DNA of 64,000 nt from Hyphomicrobium_A sp964493785 (lineage in GTDB: Bacteria; Pseudomonadota; Alphaproteobacteria; Rhizobiales; Hyphomicrobiaceae). The notes below the pieces were generated by a model. The model was given only the letters and a program-made list of their open reading frames with translations. It was not told the DNA's origin and did no database searches. Location of the stretch: NCBI GenBank assembly GCA_964493785.1, contig CAZBPM010000003.1:1-64000 (forward strand), given 5' to 3'. A program made the translations under genes and the position numbers. Below are positions 8,289 through 17,883 of the stretch, piece by piece. The stretch's first letter is position 1; each line of letters begins with the position of its first letter.

Positions 8289-8857
8289 CTGTCAACGGAA
8301 CGGACGCAGTTGCTCCCGCTTTGCTGCCGGGGGGAACCAGGCGTGCTCTCCGACAGCGCGCGTGACACAGCCGGCGGTGGATCATGGGTACGATACGAGA
8401 GTATTGGGGATTGCAGGGATCCGCTCCGCCGCCGCTGCTTTGGCTGGCCAGCATTCGCGGGCAAAACCGCCACTGCCCGGCCGTTGCGTGTTGCGAATAT
8501 ACCACCTGTCCCGCAGGATGGCCGGGGTGCCGGATCGAACGACCTTGTAGGCCCAATTCTGCCTGTTGTAGGTTTCTCCCTGTCAGGGCACGAGGGCTCG
8601 CGCTTGTTGAGCGCTCCTCTGCGAGTAGCCCTGACGCGGCTAGGCGAGTGAGTTGATCGTCCAGTCGAATTCGCGCTTCACGTCAAGCGCGTTTCAGTTC
8701 GCGTCACCCAAGTAAAGCGTCCCGTAACCGGGCAGGCATCGGCTTGTCGCGTTCGTCGTAGCGTCTCCGCACGCTCCGCGTCGCGTCTTCGTCTGTCCCG
8801 AATGTCAATCGGTGTGCGCTTTGGCGCGCGCCCCTGATCCTCAGGGAGCGAGACTTT
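8289..8857. other. Long divergent intergenic region between argD and gcrA
   Basis: This region of about 570 bases has no convincing gene on either strand; the short open frames show no family resemblance. It must hold the promoters of the arg operon (minus strand) and gcrA (plus strand). The notable structure is the interrupted inverted repeat at 8582-8635. I checked by eye for tmRNA, signal recognition particle RNA and tRNA features and found none that I could defend. Confidence 0.4.
8582..8635. repeat. Nested inverted repeat, possible structured RNA
   Basis: The outer arms GTCAGGG (8582-8588) and CCCTGAC (8629-8635) are perfect inverted copies. Inside them GCGCT (8600-8604) and AGCGC (8610-8614) enclose a 5-nt loop. 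The element lies in the noncoding gap between argD and gcrA. It could be part of an untranslated leader or a small RNA. The family is not recognised. Confidence 0.35.
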
Positions 8858-9400
8858 ATGGCTTGGACTGATGAGCGCGTGGATCTGCTGAAGAAGCTGT
8901 GGGGCGAGGGCTTGAGCGCAAGCCAGATCGCCGGGCGGCTCGGCAGCGTCACCCGCAACGCCGTGATCGGCAAGGTTCATCGGCTCGGGCTGTCCGGCCG
9001 CGCGACGACCTCGCGCATGAAGAGCCACCGGCCGCGCCCGCGCATGGCTTCCAAGCGCATGGCGAAGCCCGGCCGCTTCTCGGCGACCGGAAATCCCGCA
9101 TTCCGCGCGCTCTACCAGGAAGCGGACGTGTACGTGCCGCCGGTCGAGGAAATGGTCATTCCTGCGAACGAGCGGAAAACAATCCAGACGCTGGTCGAGT
9201 GCAGCTGCCGCTGGCCGATCGGTGACCCGCAGATGGCGGATTTCCACTTCTGCGGCAAGAACAAGGTCCCCGGCCTCCCGTACTGCGAATTCCACGCTCG
9301 CCGGGCGTTCCAGCCGCCGCAGGCCCGCCGTCGCGAGCGCGAGAACATCGACATCACCTCGCCGATGGACATCACTCTTCCGCGCAAAGAAACCGCATAA
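8858..9400 (+). CDS. gcrA: GcrA cell cycle regulator
   Basis: GcrA is a sigma70-associated transcription regulator that acts at promoters carrying GANTC sites methylated by CcrM, and it drives S-phase gene expression in Caulobacter-type cell cycles. The protein (180 aa) starts with the signature helix-turn-helix MAWTDERVDLLKKLW...SASQIAGRLGSVTRNAVIGKVHRLGL. The C-terminal sigma-interacting domain carries CSCRWPIGDP and FCGKNKVPGLPYCEFHARRAF, a conserved cysteine/histidine cluster. A strong terminator follows. Presence of gcrA implies a CcrM/CtrA-type cell cycle, in line with the CtrA-like site near dnaA. Confidence 0.97.
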   Translation: MAWTDERVDLLKKLWGEGLSASQIAGRLGSVTRNAVIGKVHRLGLSGRATTSRMKSHRPRPRMASKRMAKPGRFSATGNPAFRALYQEADVYVPPVEEMVIPANERKTIQTLVECSCRWPIGDPQMADFHFCGKNKVPGLPYCEFHARRAFQPPQARRRERENIDITSPMDITLPRKETA

Positions 9401-9436
9401 AGCGGTCGCCGCGGCACTAGCCCAAGGAGATTTGAG

Positions 9437-9463
9437 GCGCGGGCCCGTCCCGCGCTTTTTTTT
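9437..9463 (+). terminator. Intrinsic terminator of gcrA
   Basis: GCGCGGG (9437-9443) and CCCGCGC (9449-9455) form a perfect 7-bp stem with loop CCCGT. Eight T residues follow (9456-9463). It lies 37 nt after the gcrA stop codon. Confidence 0.92.
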
Positions 9464-9498
9464 GTGGTGTGGGGCGAGTCTAGGCCGGCAGCCTAGAG

Positions 9499-9522
9499 AA
9501 AAGCCGGCGGTCGCCCGCCGGC
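9499..9522 (-). terminator. Terminator of the pst-phoU-phoB operon
   Basis: Read on the minus strand, GCCGGCGG (9522-9515) and CCGCCGGC (9510-9503) form a perfect 8-bp stem with a 4-nt loop, followed by TTTT (9502-9499). It lies about 30 nt past the phoB stop and faces the gcrA terminator, so two convergent transcription units are insulated from each other. Confidence 0.8.
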
Positions 9523-9550
9523 TTCGGAAACTCAATGCGATGGGTTGGCG

Positions 9551-10237
9551 TCAGCTGTCGCCGAAGACGTAGCCGGCCGAGCGCACGGTACGGATCGGGT
9601 CACGCTCGTTGCCGCGAATAAGCGCCTTGCGCAGGCGGCCAATATGCACATCGACAGTGCGCTCGTCGACGAAGGCATCGCGGCCCCACACGCCGTCAAG
9701 CAACTGGGTGCGCGACAGCACGCGCCCGGAGCTCTCCATGAGGAACTCTAGAAGGCGGAACTCCGTCGGTCCGAGGCGAACCTGGCGCAGCCCTCGCGTG
9801 ACGCGGTGTGCTGCGCGATCCAGCTCGATGTCGGCGATCTTCAGCACGTCGGCAAGGCGATCCGGCGAGGTACGGCGCAGGATCGCCTTGACGCGTGCCA
9901 TCAGCTCGGGAAGCGAGAACGGCTTCACGACATAGTCGTCGGCTCCGGTGGAGAGGCCGCGGATGCGGTCGCTCTCCTCGCCGCGTGCCGTCAGCATGAG
10001 GATGGGCACGTTGCGCGAGTCCGACTTGGAACGCAGCCGGCGGCATAGCTCGATGCCGGAAACACCAGGCAGCATCCAGTCGAGCACCACAAGGTCGGGA
10101 CGATCCTCCTCAAGCAGGATGAGCGCTTCCTCGCCCGTCTCTGCATGGGAGACGCGAAAGCCCTCGGCCTCGAGATTGTAGCGCAGCATCTCAGCGAGCG
10201 GCGCCTCGTCCTCGACGATGAGAACCCTAGCCGTCAT
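9551..10237 (-). CDS. phoB: Phosphate regulon response regulator PhoB
   Basis: This is an OmpR-family response regulator (228 aa). The receiver domain has the acidic pair ED at 9-10, the phosphoacceptor D53 in VVLDWMLPG, and the lysine in DDYVVKPFS. The winged-helix domain carries LGPTEFRLLEFLME and VDVHIGRLRKAL. Phosphorylated PhoB binds Pho boxes such as the one before pstS. It is the last gene of the phoR-pstSCAB-phoU-phoB locus and lies 26 nt after phoU. The location settles PhoB against other OmpR-type regulators. Confidence 0.95.
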   Translation of the reverse strand: MTARVLIVEDEAPLAEMLRYNLEAEGFRVSHAETGEEALILLEEDRPDLVVLDWMLPGVSGIELCRRLRSKSDSRNVPILMLTARGEESDRIRGLSTGADDYVVKPFSLPELMARVKAILRRTSPDRLADVLKIADIELDRAAHRVTRGLRQVRLGPTEFRLLEFLMESSGRVLSRTQLLDGVWGRDAFVDERTVDVHIGRLRKALIRGNERDPIRTVRSAGYVFGDS

Positions 10238-10263
10238 TCAGTTAGCCTCGTGCGTTCGAGACA

Positions 10264-10974
10264 TCACGACCCGGAGATCAGCGTGGAGCTGGTCTGATCG
10301 TCCTTGGGGCGATCGTCGGCGATGTTGAAACCGCGAACCAGGAAGTGAACCGTCTCGGCGATGTTAGTCGTGTGGTCGCCCACGCGCTCGATGTTCTTGG
10401 CACCGAACAGTAGATGGGCAGAGATGCCGATGTTGCGCGGGTCCTCCATCATGTAGGTGAGCAGCTCGCGGAACAGCGAGTTGTACATGGCGTCGATCTG
10501 GGCGTCGTCGCGCCAGACGGCCAGGGCCTTGTCGGCATCCCGCTCGGCATAGGCGTCGAGCACCTCCTTGAGCTGATGCAGTGCCAGTTCCACCATGTGG
10601 CGGATGCCGGACATCAGCGGCTTGGGATGGGACTCGTCAGCGATCGCGAGAGCGCGCTTGGCGATGTTCTTGGCGAGGTCGCCGATGCGCTCGAGATCGG
10701 TGGTGATGCGCAGCGCGCCCATGATGTGACGCAGGTCGTCGGCCATCGGCTGGCGACGAGCGATCATGGAGATTACCTGCTCCTCGATCTCGCGCTCGAG
10801 CGTGTCGATCTGCTTGTCGGCGAGGACGACTTCCTCGGCGAGCTTGGGATCGCGGCGTTCGAGGGCGCTGAGGGATTGGCCGAGGAGCTGTTCGGCGAGG
10901 CCGCCCATCTGCGCAATCTTCTTGTCGAGCAGCGCCAGCTCTTCTTCGTATGATTTTACGGTGTGCTCGTTCAT
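10264..10974 (-). CDS. phoU: Phosphate transport system regulator PhoU
   Basis: PhoU (236 aa) couples the PstSCAB transporter to inhibition of PhoR when phosphate is plentiful. It consists of two similar three-helix bundles. The metal-binding E/D-rich repeats are visible as ITTDLERIGDLAKNIAKRA in the first half and GAKNIERVGDHTTNIAE in the second. The ATG at 10974 follows AGGAGAG, so it is preferred over a more distant upstream start. It lies between pstB and phoB. Confidence 0.95.
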   Translation of the reverse strand: MNEHTVKSYEEELALLDKKIAQMGGLAEQLLGQSLSALERRDPKLAEEVVLADKQIDTLEREIEEQVISMIARRQPMADDLRHIMGALRITTDLERIGDLAKNIAKRALAIADESHPKPLMSGIRHMVELALHQLKEVLDAYAERDADKALAVWRDDAQIDAMYNSLFRELLTYMMEDPRNIGISAHLLFGAKNIERVGDHTTNIAETVHFLVRGFNIADDRPKDDQTSSTLISGS

Positions 10975-11060
10975 GGGAGTCTCTCCTGCCGGACGGGGCG
11001 CGCGGGGCTGAACTTTCGGGGTCGCCGGCTGGCGACCAAAGGGGAGGAGTGCGCGTAGCA

Positions 11061-11882
<822 letters not shown>

Positions 11883-11905
11883 GGTTGCCTCGGTTGTTGA
11901 ACTTC

Positions 11906-13639
11906 TTACCAACGTCTCTCGAACCTCTTGCGCAGCCAGATGGCGGCGCCGTTCATCACAAACAAGAACATCAACAGCACGATGATCGCAGCTGCTGTCT
12001 TGGACTTGAAAGCCACTTCAGGTAGGTCGGACCAGAGATAAATCTGGACCGGAAGCACAGTTGCCGCATCGGTGAAGCCGTGCGGAACGTCGACGATGAA
12101 TGCGATCATGCCGATCATCAACAGGGGGGCCGTCTCGCCGAGGGCGTGCGCCATACCGATGATCGTTCCGGTCATGATACCGGGCATAGCCAGCGGCAAT
12201 ACATGATGGAAGATTGCCTGTTGATGCGAAGCGCCGACACCTAGCGCGGCCTCTTTGATCGACGGCGGGACCGCCTTCAACGCGGCACGGGAGGCAATAA
12301 TGATCGTCGGAAGGACGAGCAGCCCAAGCGTGATACCGCCGACAAGTGGCGCCGACCGTGGCATCCCGAAGAAGTTGAGGAATACCGCCAGACCAAGCAG
12401 GCCGAATACGATCGACGGCACGGCCGCCAGGTTGTTGATGTTGACCTCGATAATATCGGTGAGCCTGCCCTTGCGGGCAAACTCCTCGAGGTAGATCGCC
12501 GCCAGCACGCCGATTGGGAGACAAAGCACGAGAGTGATCAGGAGTGTAAGCGCGGTGCCAACGAGCGCACCGCGAATGCCGGCGAGTTCCGGTTCGCGGC
12601 TGTCACCTGCTGTGAGGAAGGTCCAATTGAAGGAGCGCTCAACATCGTTGAGTTCCTTGAAACGCTCAAGAAACGCGACCTCCTGGTCACTCACCTTGCG
12701 GTTGCTCTCGGGCGTCTCGTAAGTGACAAGCTGCCAAGTGCCCGGTTTTGCATCGTCAGTCGATCGTAGCGGGAGCAGCACGGTGCCCGTGGCCGAGACG
12801 TCGCTAAGCTTGGTGATCTTTACCAGACCACCATCGATGGCGATCAGCAGGCTCGGCATTTTGTTGTCGAGCGTCTCTTCGACCTTCGGCTGATCAACAC
12901 GCTGCTGAAGCTTGGCAGCCTCGTCCCGCAACGCTTTGACCTTCGCTGTTATGGTGTCTCCAGCAAACAACTCGAGCCGATCGGCTTCTGCTTTCAGAGC
13001 GGTGGCTTCCTTAGCAATCCGCTGCTTAAGCTGCACCAGCGCGTCGGCGAAGTCGTTGGCCGAGGTCAAGATAGTGATGTCGCCCGACGTTCCGCTCGGA
13101 GTCGCTATTCCACGCATTTGGCGAGATGAAATCGGTGTGCCCGCACCCTTATAGTAAAGGTCTGAGTTCGCCGAAAGGATCAGACGTGTCTTGACGGTCG
13201 TGCCGACAAGAGCCGGGTCCGCGATTAGTTTGTCCCGCAGGGGCTGTGCAGCATCGGTGCTGACGAGGCGGACCAGCTGCTTTTGAGCACTACGGGTCAA
13301 CTCGCCTGGAAAAACTGCCTCCAGTGCCGCCTTCGTCAGCGGATAATAATCCGCCGCGAGGATGCTGGCCTCATCGACCTTTCCGCCCGAAGAGACAGCA
13401 GCGGCGTCGACAGGCACATCGAGCACTAGCGAGTATTGCCAGAAGGCCGGCAGCCCGCGGCTGAGGACGTCGCCGATGAGCACCACCACGAAAACGGCGG
13501 CGAGCGAAAGTGCAGCAAGACCATAAAGCTTGAAGCGCTTTTCACGGCGATAGCGCGTGCGAATCCGGGCCTTTGCAGCTGGCGAAGTCACATCGACCCG
13601 CCGCATGGGCGCGGCATCCGAGGCGGTGATATCAGTCAT
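11906..13639 (-). CDS. pstA: Phosphate ABC transporter permease PstA, long form
   Basis: This inner-membrane permease (577 aa) pairs with PstC. The C-terminal 290 residues are the usual binding-protein-dependent transport domain, with the EAA-type loop around ASRAALKAVPPSIKEAALGVGAS. The N-terminal half is much longer than in E. coli PstA (about 296 aa). After a membrane segment near residues 38-60, some 280 residues form a probably periplasmic insert. Such extended PstA proteins are usual in Rhizobiales. The start overlaps the pstC stop by 8 nt, which suggests translational coupling. Confidence 0.93.
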   Translation of the reverse strand: MTDITASDAAPMRRVDVTSPAAKARIRTRYRREKRFKLYGLAALSLAAVFVVVLIGDVLSRGLPAFWQYSLVLDVPVDAAAVSSGGKVDEASILAADYYPLTKAALEAVFPGELTRSAQKQLVRLVSTDAAQPLRDKLIADPALVGTTVKTRLILSANSDLYYKGAGTPISSRQMRGIATPSGTSGDITILTSANDFADALVQLKQRIAKEATALKAEADRLELFAGDTITAKVKALRDEAAKLQQRVDQPKVEETLDNKMPSLLIAIDGGLVKITKLSDVSATGTVLLPLRSTDDAKPGTWQLVTYETPESNRKVSDQEVAFLERFKELNDVERSFNWTFLTAGDSREPELAGIRGALVGTALTLLITLVLCLPIGVLAAIYLEEFARKGRLTDIIEVNINNLAAVPSIVFGLLGLAVFLNFFGMPRSAPLVGGITLGLLVLPTIIIASRAALKAVPPSIKEAALGVGASHQQAIFHHVLPLAMPGIMTGTIIGMAHALGETAPLLMIGMIAFIVDVPHGFTDAATVLPVQIYLWSDLPEVAFKSKTAAAIIVLLMFLFVMNGAAIWLRKRFERRW

Positions 13640-15023
13640 ATTCTTCTCGATACCTGCGAACGATGGTCAGGGCGATGATATTGAGAACCAGAGTGACGAA
13701 GAACAGCACGAAGCCGAGCGCGAAAGCGGCGAGAGTCTTGGCGCTGTCGAACTCTTGGTCTCCGACGAGAATGGTCTTAATTTGGACGGTGATAGTCGTC
13801 ACCGCCTCAAGCGGGTTGAAGGTCAAGTTCGCGGCAAGGCCGGCAGCCATGACAACAATCATGGTCTCGCCAATGGCGCGGCTTATCGCCAGCATGAAGG
13901 CCGACACGATCCCGGGTAGTGCGGCGGGGAGCACGACCTGCTTGATGGTTTCCGACTTGGTCGCCCCCATCGCGTAGGCGCCGTCGCGCAATGACTGCGG
14001 AACTGCGTTGATCACGTCATCGGACAGCGACGAGATGAACGGGATGATCATCATCCCCATCACTAGACCGGCAGCCAGGGCGGATTCCGAGGCCACGTCG
14101 AGGCCGAAGTATGCGCCCCATCCGCGGATCAAAGGTGCAACGGTCAAGGCAGCGAAAAAGCCCAGGACAACCGTGGGGATACCGGCCAGGATCTCAAGCA
14201 CCGGCTTTGCCCAAGCCCGGAAACGCGGGGTCGCGTATTCCGAAAGGTAGATCGCTGAGTACAGTCCCAGGGGACCGGCAACGAGAATGGCGATGAGCGT
14301 GATCAGAAGTGTGCCAGTCAGGAGCGGAATGAAGCCATAGGCTGTCTTGATGTCACCTTGATCGGCGCGCATCGCCGCCTGCGGGTTCCACTCGGTACCG
14401 AACAAGAATTCTGTGACCGTCGGCCGTCCCTTCAAACTCGGGTCGAAGAAGAAGCGGATTGTCTCGTAAAGGACAGAGAAGACGATGCCGATTGTCGTCA
14501 GGACCGCCACGGCGGCGCACAACAGAAGAATGACAACGACCAGACGCTCGAAGTGATTTCGCGCCCGGAATGTCGTGCTGACACGTCCGATGCTGAGGCC
14601 AAGGGCGATGAGCGCGGCGAGAACTCCTCCCCCGAAAATGAGTGCATTTCCCCACCAGAGGGTGGATCTCATACCTCTCGCTGCTTCGATGAGCGTGTCC
14701 GATGCCGTGCCGGCGTACTGACCGGCAACGAGGTTATTGATATCTCGAAGCGTTGCACCGCGATGCAAAGCGTCGCTGGCGGCCTCAGCGCCAAAGAGCG
14801 AGAGTGCCTGAGCGTTCGCAAATCTTTCGAGCAGCGGTACGCCGGCGAGATAGATGAGCAGCATGGGCACGAACACCGCCGAAGCTGCAAATAGTCCATG
14901 GTAATTCGGCAACGAGTGCAGCTGTCCAGCGCCACCCTTGATCAGTCGTCCCGCGCGGGAGCGAGAACCGAAGAAGGCGATCAGGACCAGAACCGCCATC
15001 GTGACGAAATAGTAGCCGGACAT
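13632..15023 (-). CDS. pstC: Phosphate ABC transporter permease PstC, long form
   Basis: This inner-membrane permease (463 aa) forms the transport channel with PstA. Several N-terminal hydrophobic segments precede the permease domain, which includes LLTGTLLITLIAILVAGPLG, LEILAGIPTVVLGFFA and the EAA loop AVPQSLRDGAYAMGATKSE. The N-terminal extension is larger than in enterobacterial PstC (about 320 aa) but fits alphaproteobacterial versions. The gene follows pstS after a 109-nt spacer that holds a strong hairpin. Confidence 0.94.
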   Translation of the reverse strand: MSGYYFVTMAVLVLIAFFGSRSRAGRLIKGGAGQLHSLPNYHGLFAASAVFVPMLLIYLAGVPLLERFANAQALSLFGAEAASDALHRGATLRDINNLVAGQYAGTASDTLIEAARGMRSTLWWGNALIFGGGVLAALIALGLSIGRVSTTFRARNHFERLVVVILLLCAAVAVLTTIGIVFSVLYETIRFFFDPSLKGRPTVTEFLFGTEWNPQAAMRADQGDIKTAYGFIPLLTGTLLITLIAILVAGPLGLYSAIYLSEYATPRFRAWAKPVLEILAGIPTVVLGFFAALTVAPLIRGWGAYFGLDVASESALAAGLVMGMMIIPFISSLSDDVINAVPQSLRDGAYAMGATKSETIKQVVLPAALPGIVSAFMLAISRAIGETMIVVMAAGLAANLTFNPLEAVTTITVQIKTILVGDQEFDSAKTLAAFALGFVLFFVTLVLNIIALTIVRRYREEYD

Positions 15024-15086
15024 ATCAACTCGCTTCTGAGCCGTTGGCGCGTATCGACGGGCCTTCTAAGCGTAGCGTGCGCGAAG

Positions 15087-15124
15087 GAAGGTCACCGCCG
15101 AGTATTTTTTCAGCGGTGACCTTC
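15087..15124 (-). repeat. 12-bp intercistronic hairpin between pstS and pstC
   Basis: GAAGGTCACCGC (15087-15098) and GCGGTGACCTTC (15113-15124) are perfect inverted repeats with a 14-nt loop. The hairpin starts 8 nt after the pstS stop codon. There is no T tract after it on the minus strand, so full termination is unlikely. It probably protects the pstS message or sets the point of processing, giving more binding protein than permease. Confidence 0.8.
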
Positions 15125-15132
15125 ACTCAAGC

Positions 15133-16185
15133 TTAGTTCACCAGGTCAGCAGACAGCGTCTTCATGCCGAGCGCCGTATCGCGAACCTTGTCGGCCTCTT
15201 CCTTGGGAAGAGCGACGAGACCCTTGCGGGCAAGATAGCCATCCTTCGACATAGCCTTCTCGGAGACGTACTCCTCGACGAACTTGTCAACGCCGGGGAT
15301 GACGCCAACGTGCTGCTTCTTCACATAGATGTAGAGCGGACGGGCGCCCTTATACTTGCCCGACGAAATCACGTCGTACTCAGGAGCGACGCCCTCGATC
15401 GACACGCCCTTAAGGTTGGCGCCATTCTCTTCGAGGAAGGAATAGCCGAAGATGCCGTAAGCGTCCTTGTTGGCCTCGAGCTTCTGCACGATGACGTTGT
15501 CGTTCTCGCCAGCTTCAACGTAGGCGCCATCAGTGCGGATAGATTTCCAAACCTTATCGAAGGCCTTGGAGTCGGCCTTCTTGAGATCTTTCAGAACCGG
15601 ATATGCCTCAGCGCCCTTCTCCATGAAAAGTTCATGGAAGGAGTCGCGGGTGCCGGAAGTCGGCGGCGGACCGAGAACCTCGATCTTGACGTCGGGGAGC
15701 GAGGGGTCGATGTCCGACCACTTCTTGTAGGGGTTCGGGATCAGCTTTCCGTCCTTGTCCGGCACCTGCTCGGCGAGAGCCTGGAACACCTGCTGACGCG
15801 TCAGGTTGGTGTCGGCGCCATTCTTCGACTGGGCAAGAGTCAGGCCGTCAATGCCGACCTTGATCTCAACGATGTCCTTGACGCCGTTCTTCTGGCAGTC
15901 CTCGAACTCGCCCTTCTTGATTGCGCGCGAGGCGTTCGTGATGTCGGGGTTGGCTTCGCCAACGCCGGCGCAGAACAGCTTCATGCCGCCGCCGGTGCCG
16001 GTGGACTCGACAACAGGAGTCTTGCCGCCACCCGTCTTGCCGAACTGCTCGGCGACAGCGGTGGTGAAGGGATACACCGTCGACGAGCCGACGATGCGGA
16101 TCTGATCGCGGGCGACAGCCGCGCCGGCGAACGCTACCATGCCGACGGCCGCCGCCGCCGTGCAGGCGATAAGCTTGTTGCTCAC
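15133..16185 (-). CDS. pstS: Phosphate-binding periplasmic protein PstS
   Basis: PstS (350 aa) captures phosphate in the periplasm and delivers it to PstCA. A signal peptide covers about the first 25 residues and ends near AGAAVARD. Phosphate-binding blocks are IVGSSTVYPF, ESTGTGGGMKLFCAG, ITNASRAIKKGE and the PTSGTRDSF loop with the Ser/Gly/Thr/Arg ligand pattern. It starts with GTG after AGGAG. A Pho box lies about 110 nt upstream, and the gene heads the pstSCAB-phoU-phoB operon. Confidence 0.96.
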   Translation of the reverse strand: MSNKLIACTAAAAVGMVAFAGAAVARDQIRIVGSSTVYPFTTAVAEQFGKTGGGKTPVVESTGTGGGMKLFCAGVGEANPDITNASRAIKKGEFEDCQKNGVKDIVEIKVGIDGLTLAQSKNGADTNLTRQQVFQALAEQVPDKDGKLIPNPYKKWSDIDPSLPDVKIEVLGPPPTSGTRDSFHELFMEKGAEAYPVLKDLKKADSKAFDKVWKSIRTDGAYVEAGENDNVIVQKLEANKDAYGIFGYSFLEENGANLKGVSIEGVAPEYDVISSGKYKGARPLYIYVKKQHVGVIPGVDKFVEEYVSEKAMSKDGYLARKGLVALPKEEADKVRDTALGMKTLSADLVN

Positions 16186-16295
16186 ACTGGTCTCCTAAAT
16201 CTTGGAGGTGATAGCGGGGCGTGCGGATTTCCGCACCTCGCGAACCTCCCCCCGCACGACGCCCTTGCGCCGTGCGGCTTAGATAGACCAACGCA

Positions 16296-16313
16296 GCGAT
16301 AGTTTCGTGACAG
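16296..16313 (-). promoter_or_regulatory. Pho box upstream of pstS
   Basis: Read on the minus strand, the 18 bases are CTGTCAC GAAA CTATCGC, a direct repeat close to the Pho box consensus CTGTCAT-N4-CTGTCAT. The first half-site is near perfect. A -10-like TCTATCT starts 8 nt after the box, which is where it belongs when the Pho box replaces the -35 element. PhoB-P should therefore activate the pst operon from here. Confidence 0.8.
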
Positions 16314-16390
16314 GTTAATACGCTGAAATTAATTAGTGAATTTCAACTTCTTCGAATTCGCGTCAGGTTGTCTCAGCCAACGCCAAAAGA

Positions 16391-17746
16391 TCAAGCGGCT
16401 GCGCCCAGCTCGTCGAAAGTAGCGGTGAAAGAGGAGCCCGCACCGAGGCGCGAGGCGATCCTAAGCTCGCCGCGGTGGCGATTGAGGATGTGCTTGACGA
16501 TAGCCAACCCCAGGCCAGTGCCACCTTTTTCCCGGCTCGAAGCGGCATTGACCCGATAGAACCGCTCGGTCAATCGAGGGAGGTGCTCGGGGGCTATGCC
16601 GGGGCCATCATCGGTAACGGAAACCGAAACCTTGGCTCCGGCGGCGCTGCGGGTGTCACGCGCGACGCGTACCTCAACGATGCCGTCCTCCCGGCCATAC
16701 TTAATGGCGTTCTGAATGAGATTTTGCAGTACCTGCACGATCTCCTCTCGATCGCCACGAATACGCGCCGGTGTCTGCGTCTTTTCGAGCGCGACCTTCA
16801 CCTTTGCGGCTTCGGCAACCGGCTCGAGCGACTGGCACACGTAAGCTGCAGTCTCGTTGAGATCGACGATGCCGCGGGGCGGAAGGTGCACGCGCATCTC
16901 GACGCGGCTGAGCGAAAGGAGATCGTCGATCAGTCGCGTCATGCGCTCGGCCTGGCTCGCCATGAGCTGCAAGAAGCGCTTGCGGGCGTTGGCATCGTCG
17001 CGCGCCGGGCCCTGCAGGGTTTCGACGAACGCGCGCAGCGACGCCAGTGGCGTTCGCAACTCGTGGCTGGCATTGGCGATGAAGTCCGAGCGCATTTGGC
17101 CCAGTCGATCCTGCTCGGTCAGGTCCCGGAACGTCACCAGCACGTGAGGGGCAGAGGAGCGAGCCGACAGGGCAAGGCGCGATACCGTCGCGGCTACGCG
17201 GCGCTCGACAGGAACCCGCTCGATCAGCTCCACGTCAATGCGCTCCTCCTCCGTTCCCAGGGCGCGATCGACAGCGACGAGGAGATCGGGGCTGCGCGAC
17301 ACGTGGCTCATCGGCAGACCGTCCTTGATCTTGGGAAACATCTCAGCCGCAAGGCGGTTGAAATGCAAAAGCGTGCCTGCTTCGTCGAGTGCAAGGGCGG
17401 CAGTGGGGATCGCGTCGATCACCGCCCGCCAGCTATTGCGCTCCGTTTCGCCCACACGCGATCCAGCAACCATCAAAGGCTTCCCCGAGAGCACATCGAT
17501 TACAGTCGTGTCCAGCGGCCAGACTGCGGCCGCGGTTATAAGGGCCATCGCAGCCGCGGTGCCGGTGAGCATACCCAGGGCGCCAAACAGAACCAGCACC
17601 GCAAATATCACAATGGCTGCCGCAATCGGCATCCAGCGAGCGGCGACGCGGCGCCTTGCGATTGACGGGGCCGTCGAGGCCCACGCTTCGAAGCTAGCCT
17701 TGCGCTCGGTCCAGCGCATGTTGCTCAGCGCCGCCCCTAGCGACAT
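16391..17746 (-). CDS. phoR: Phosphate regulon sensor histidine kinase PhoR
   Basis: This inner-membrane kinase (451 aa from this start) phosphorylates PhoB. Two hydrophobic segments occupy about residues 35-90, followed by a PAS-like region (PTAALALDEAGTLLHFNRLA). The dimerisation domain has the phosphoacceptor in FIANASHELRTPLASLRAF. The catalytic domain has NLIQNAIKYG, DDGPGIA and GGTGLGLAIVKHIL. I prefer the ATG at 17746, which has GGGAGG/CAGG upstream. An alternative ATG at 17818 has no such site and coincides with a Pho half-site. A noncoding stretch with the Pho box separates it from pstS. Confidence 0.93.
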   Translation of the reverse strand: MSLGAALSNMRWTERKASFEAWASTAPSIARRRVAARWMPIAAAIVIFAVLVLFGALGMLTGTAAAMALITAAAVWPLDTTVIDVLSGKPLMVAGSRVGETERNSWRAVIDAIPTAALALDEAGTLLHFNRLAAEMFPKIKDGLPMSHVSRSPDLLVAVDRALGTEEERIDVELIERVPVERRVAATVSRLALSARSSAPHVLVTFRDLTEQDRLGQMRSDFIANASHELRTPLASLRAFVETLQGPARDDANARKRFLQLMASQAERMTRLIDDLLSLSRVEMRVHLPPRGIVDLNETAAYVCQSLEPVAEAAKVKVALEKTQTPARIRGDREEIVQVLQNLIQNAIKYGREDGIVEVRVARDTRSAAGAKVSVSVTDDGPGIAPEHLPRLTERFYRVNAASSREKGGTGLGLAIVKHILNRHRGELRIASRLGAGSSFTATFDELGAAA

Positions 17747-17883
17747 GGCCTGCCTGCCTCCCATATCATCAAAAGCACCATACTGTAGATAATTGGCATC
17801 ATAACGCGTTTCAAACATGACAGGCGCACGTCGACGGATTCACCTTACGATCGCGCCGATAACAACAGGACGGACTGGCCGCA

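Noticed and set aside
8500..8560. GTTCGATCC on the minus strand, like a tRNA T-loop
   Set aside because: The flanking bases do not pair as a T-stem, and no acceptor or anticodon stem can be drawn.
6039..8651. An open frame of 870 codons on the plus strand
   Set aside because: It is antisense to argF and argD, which have complete family motifs. It arises from high GC content and strong codon bias.
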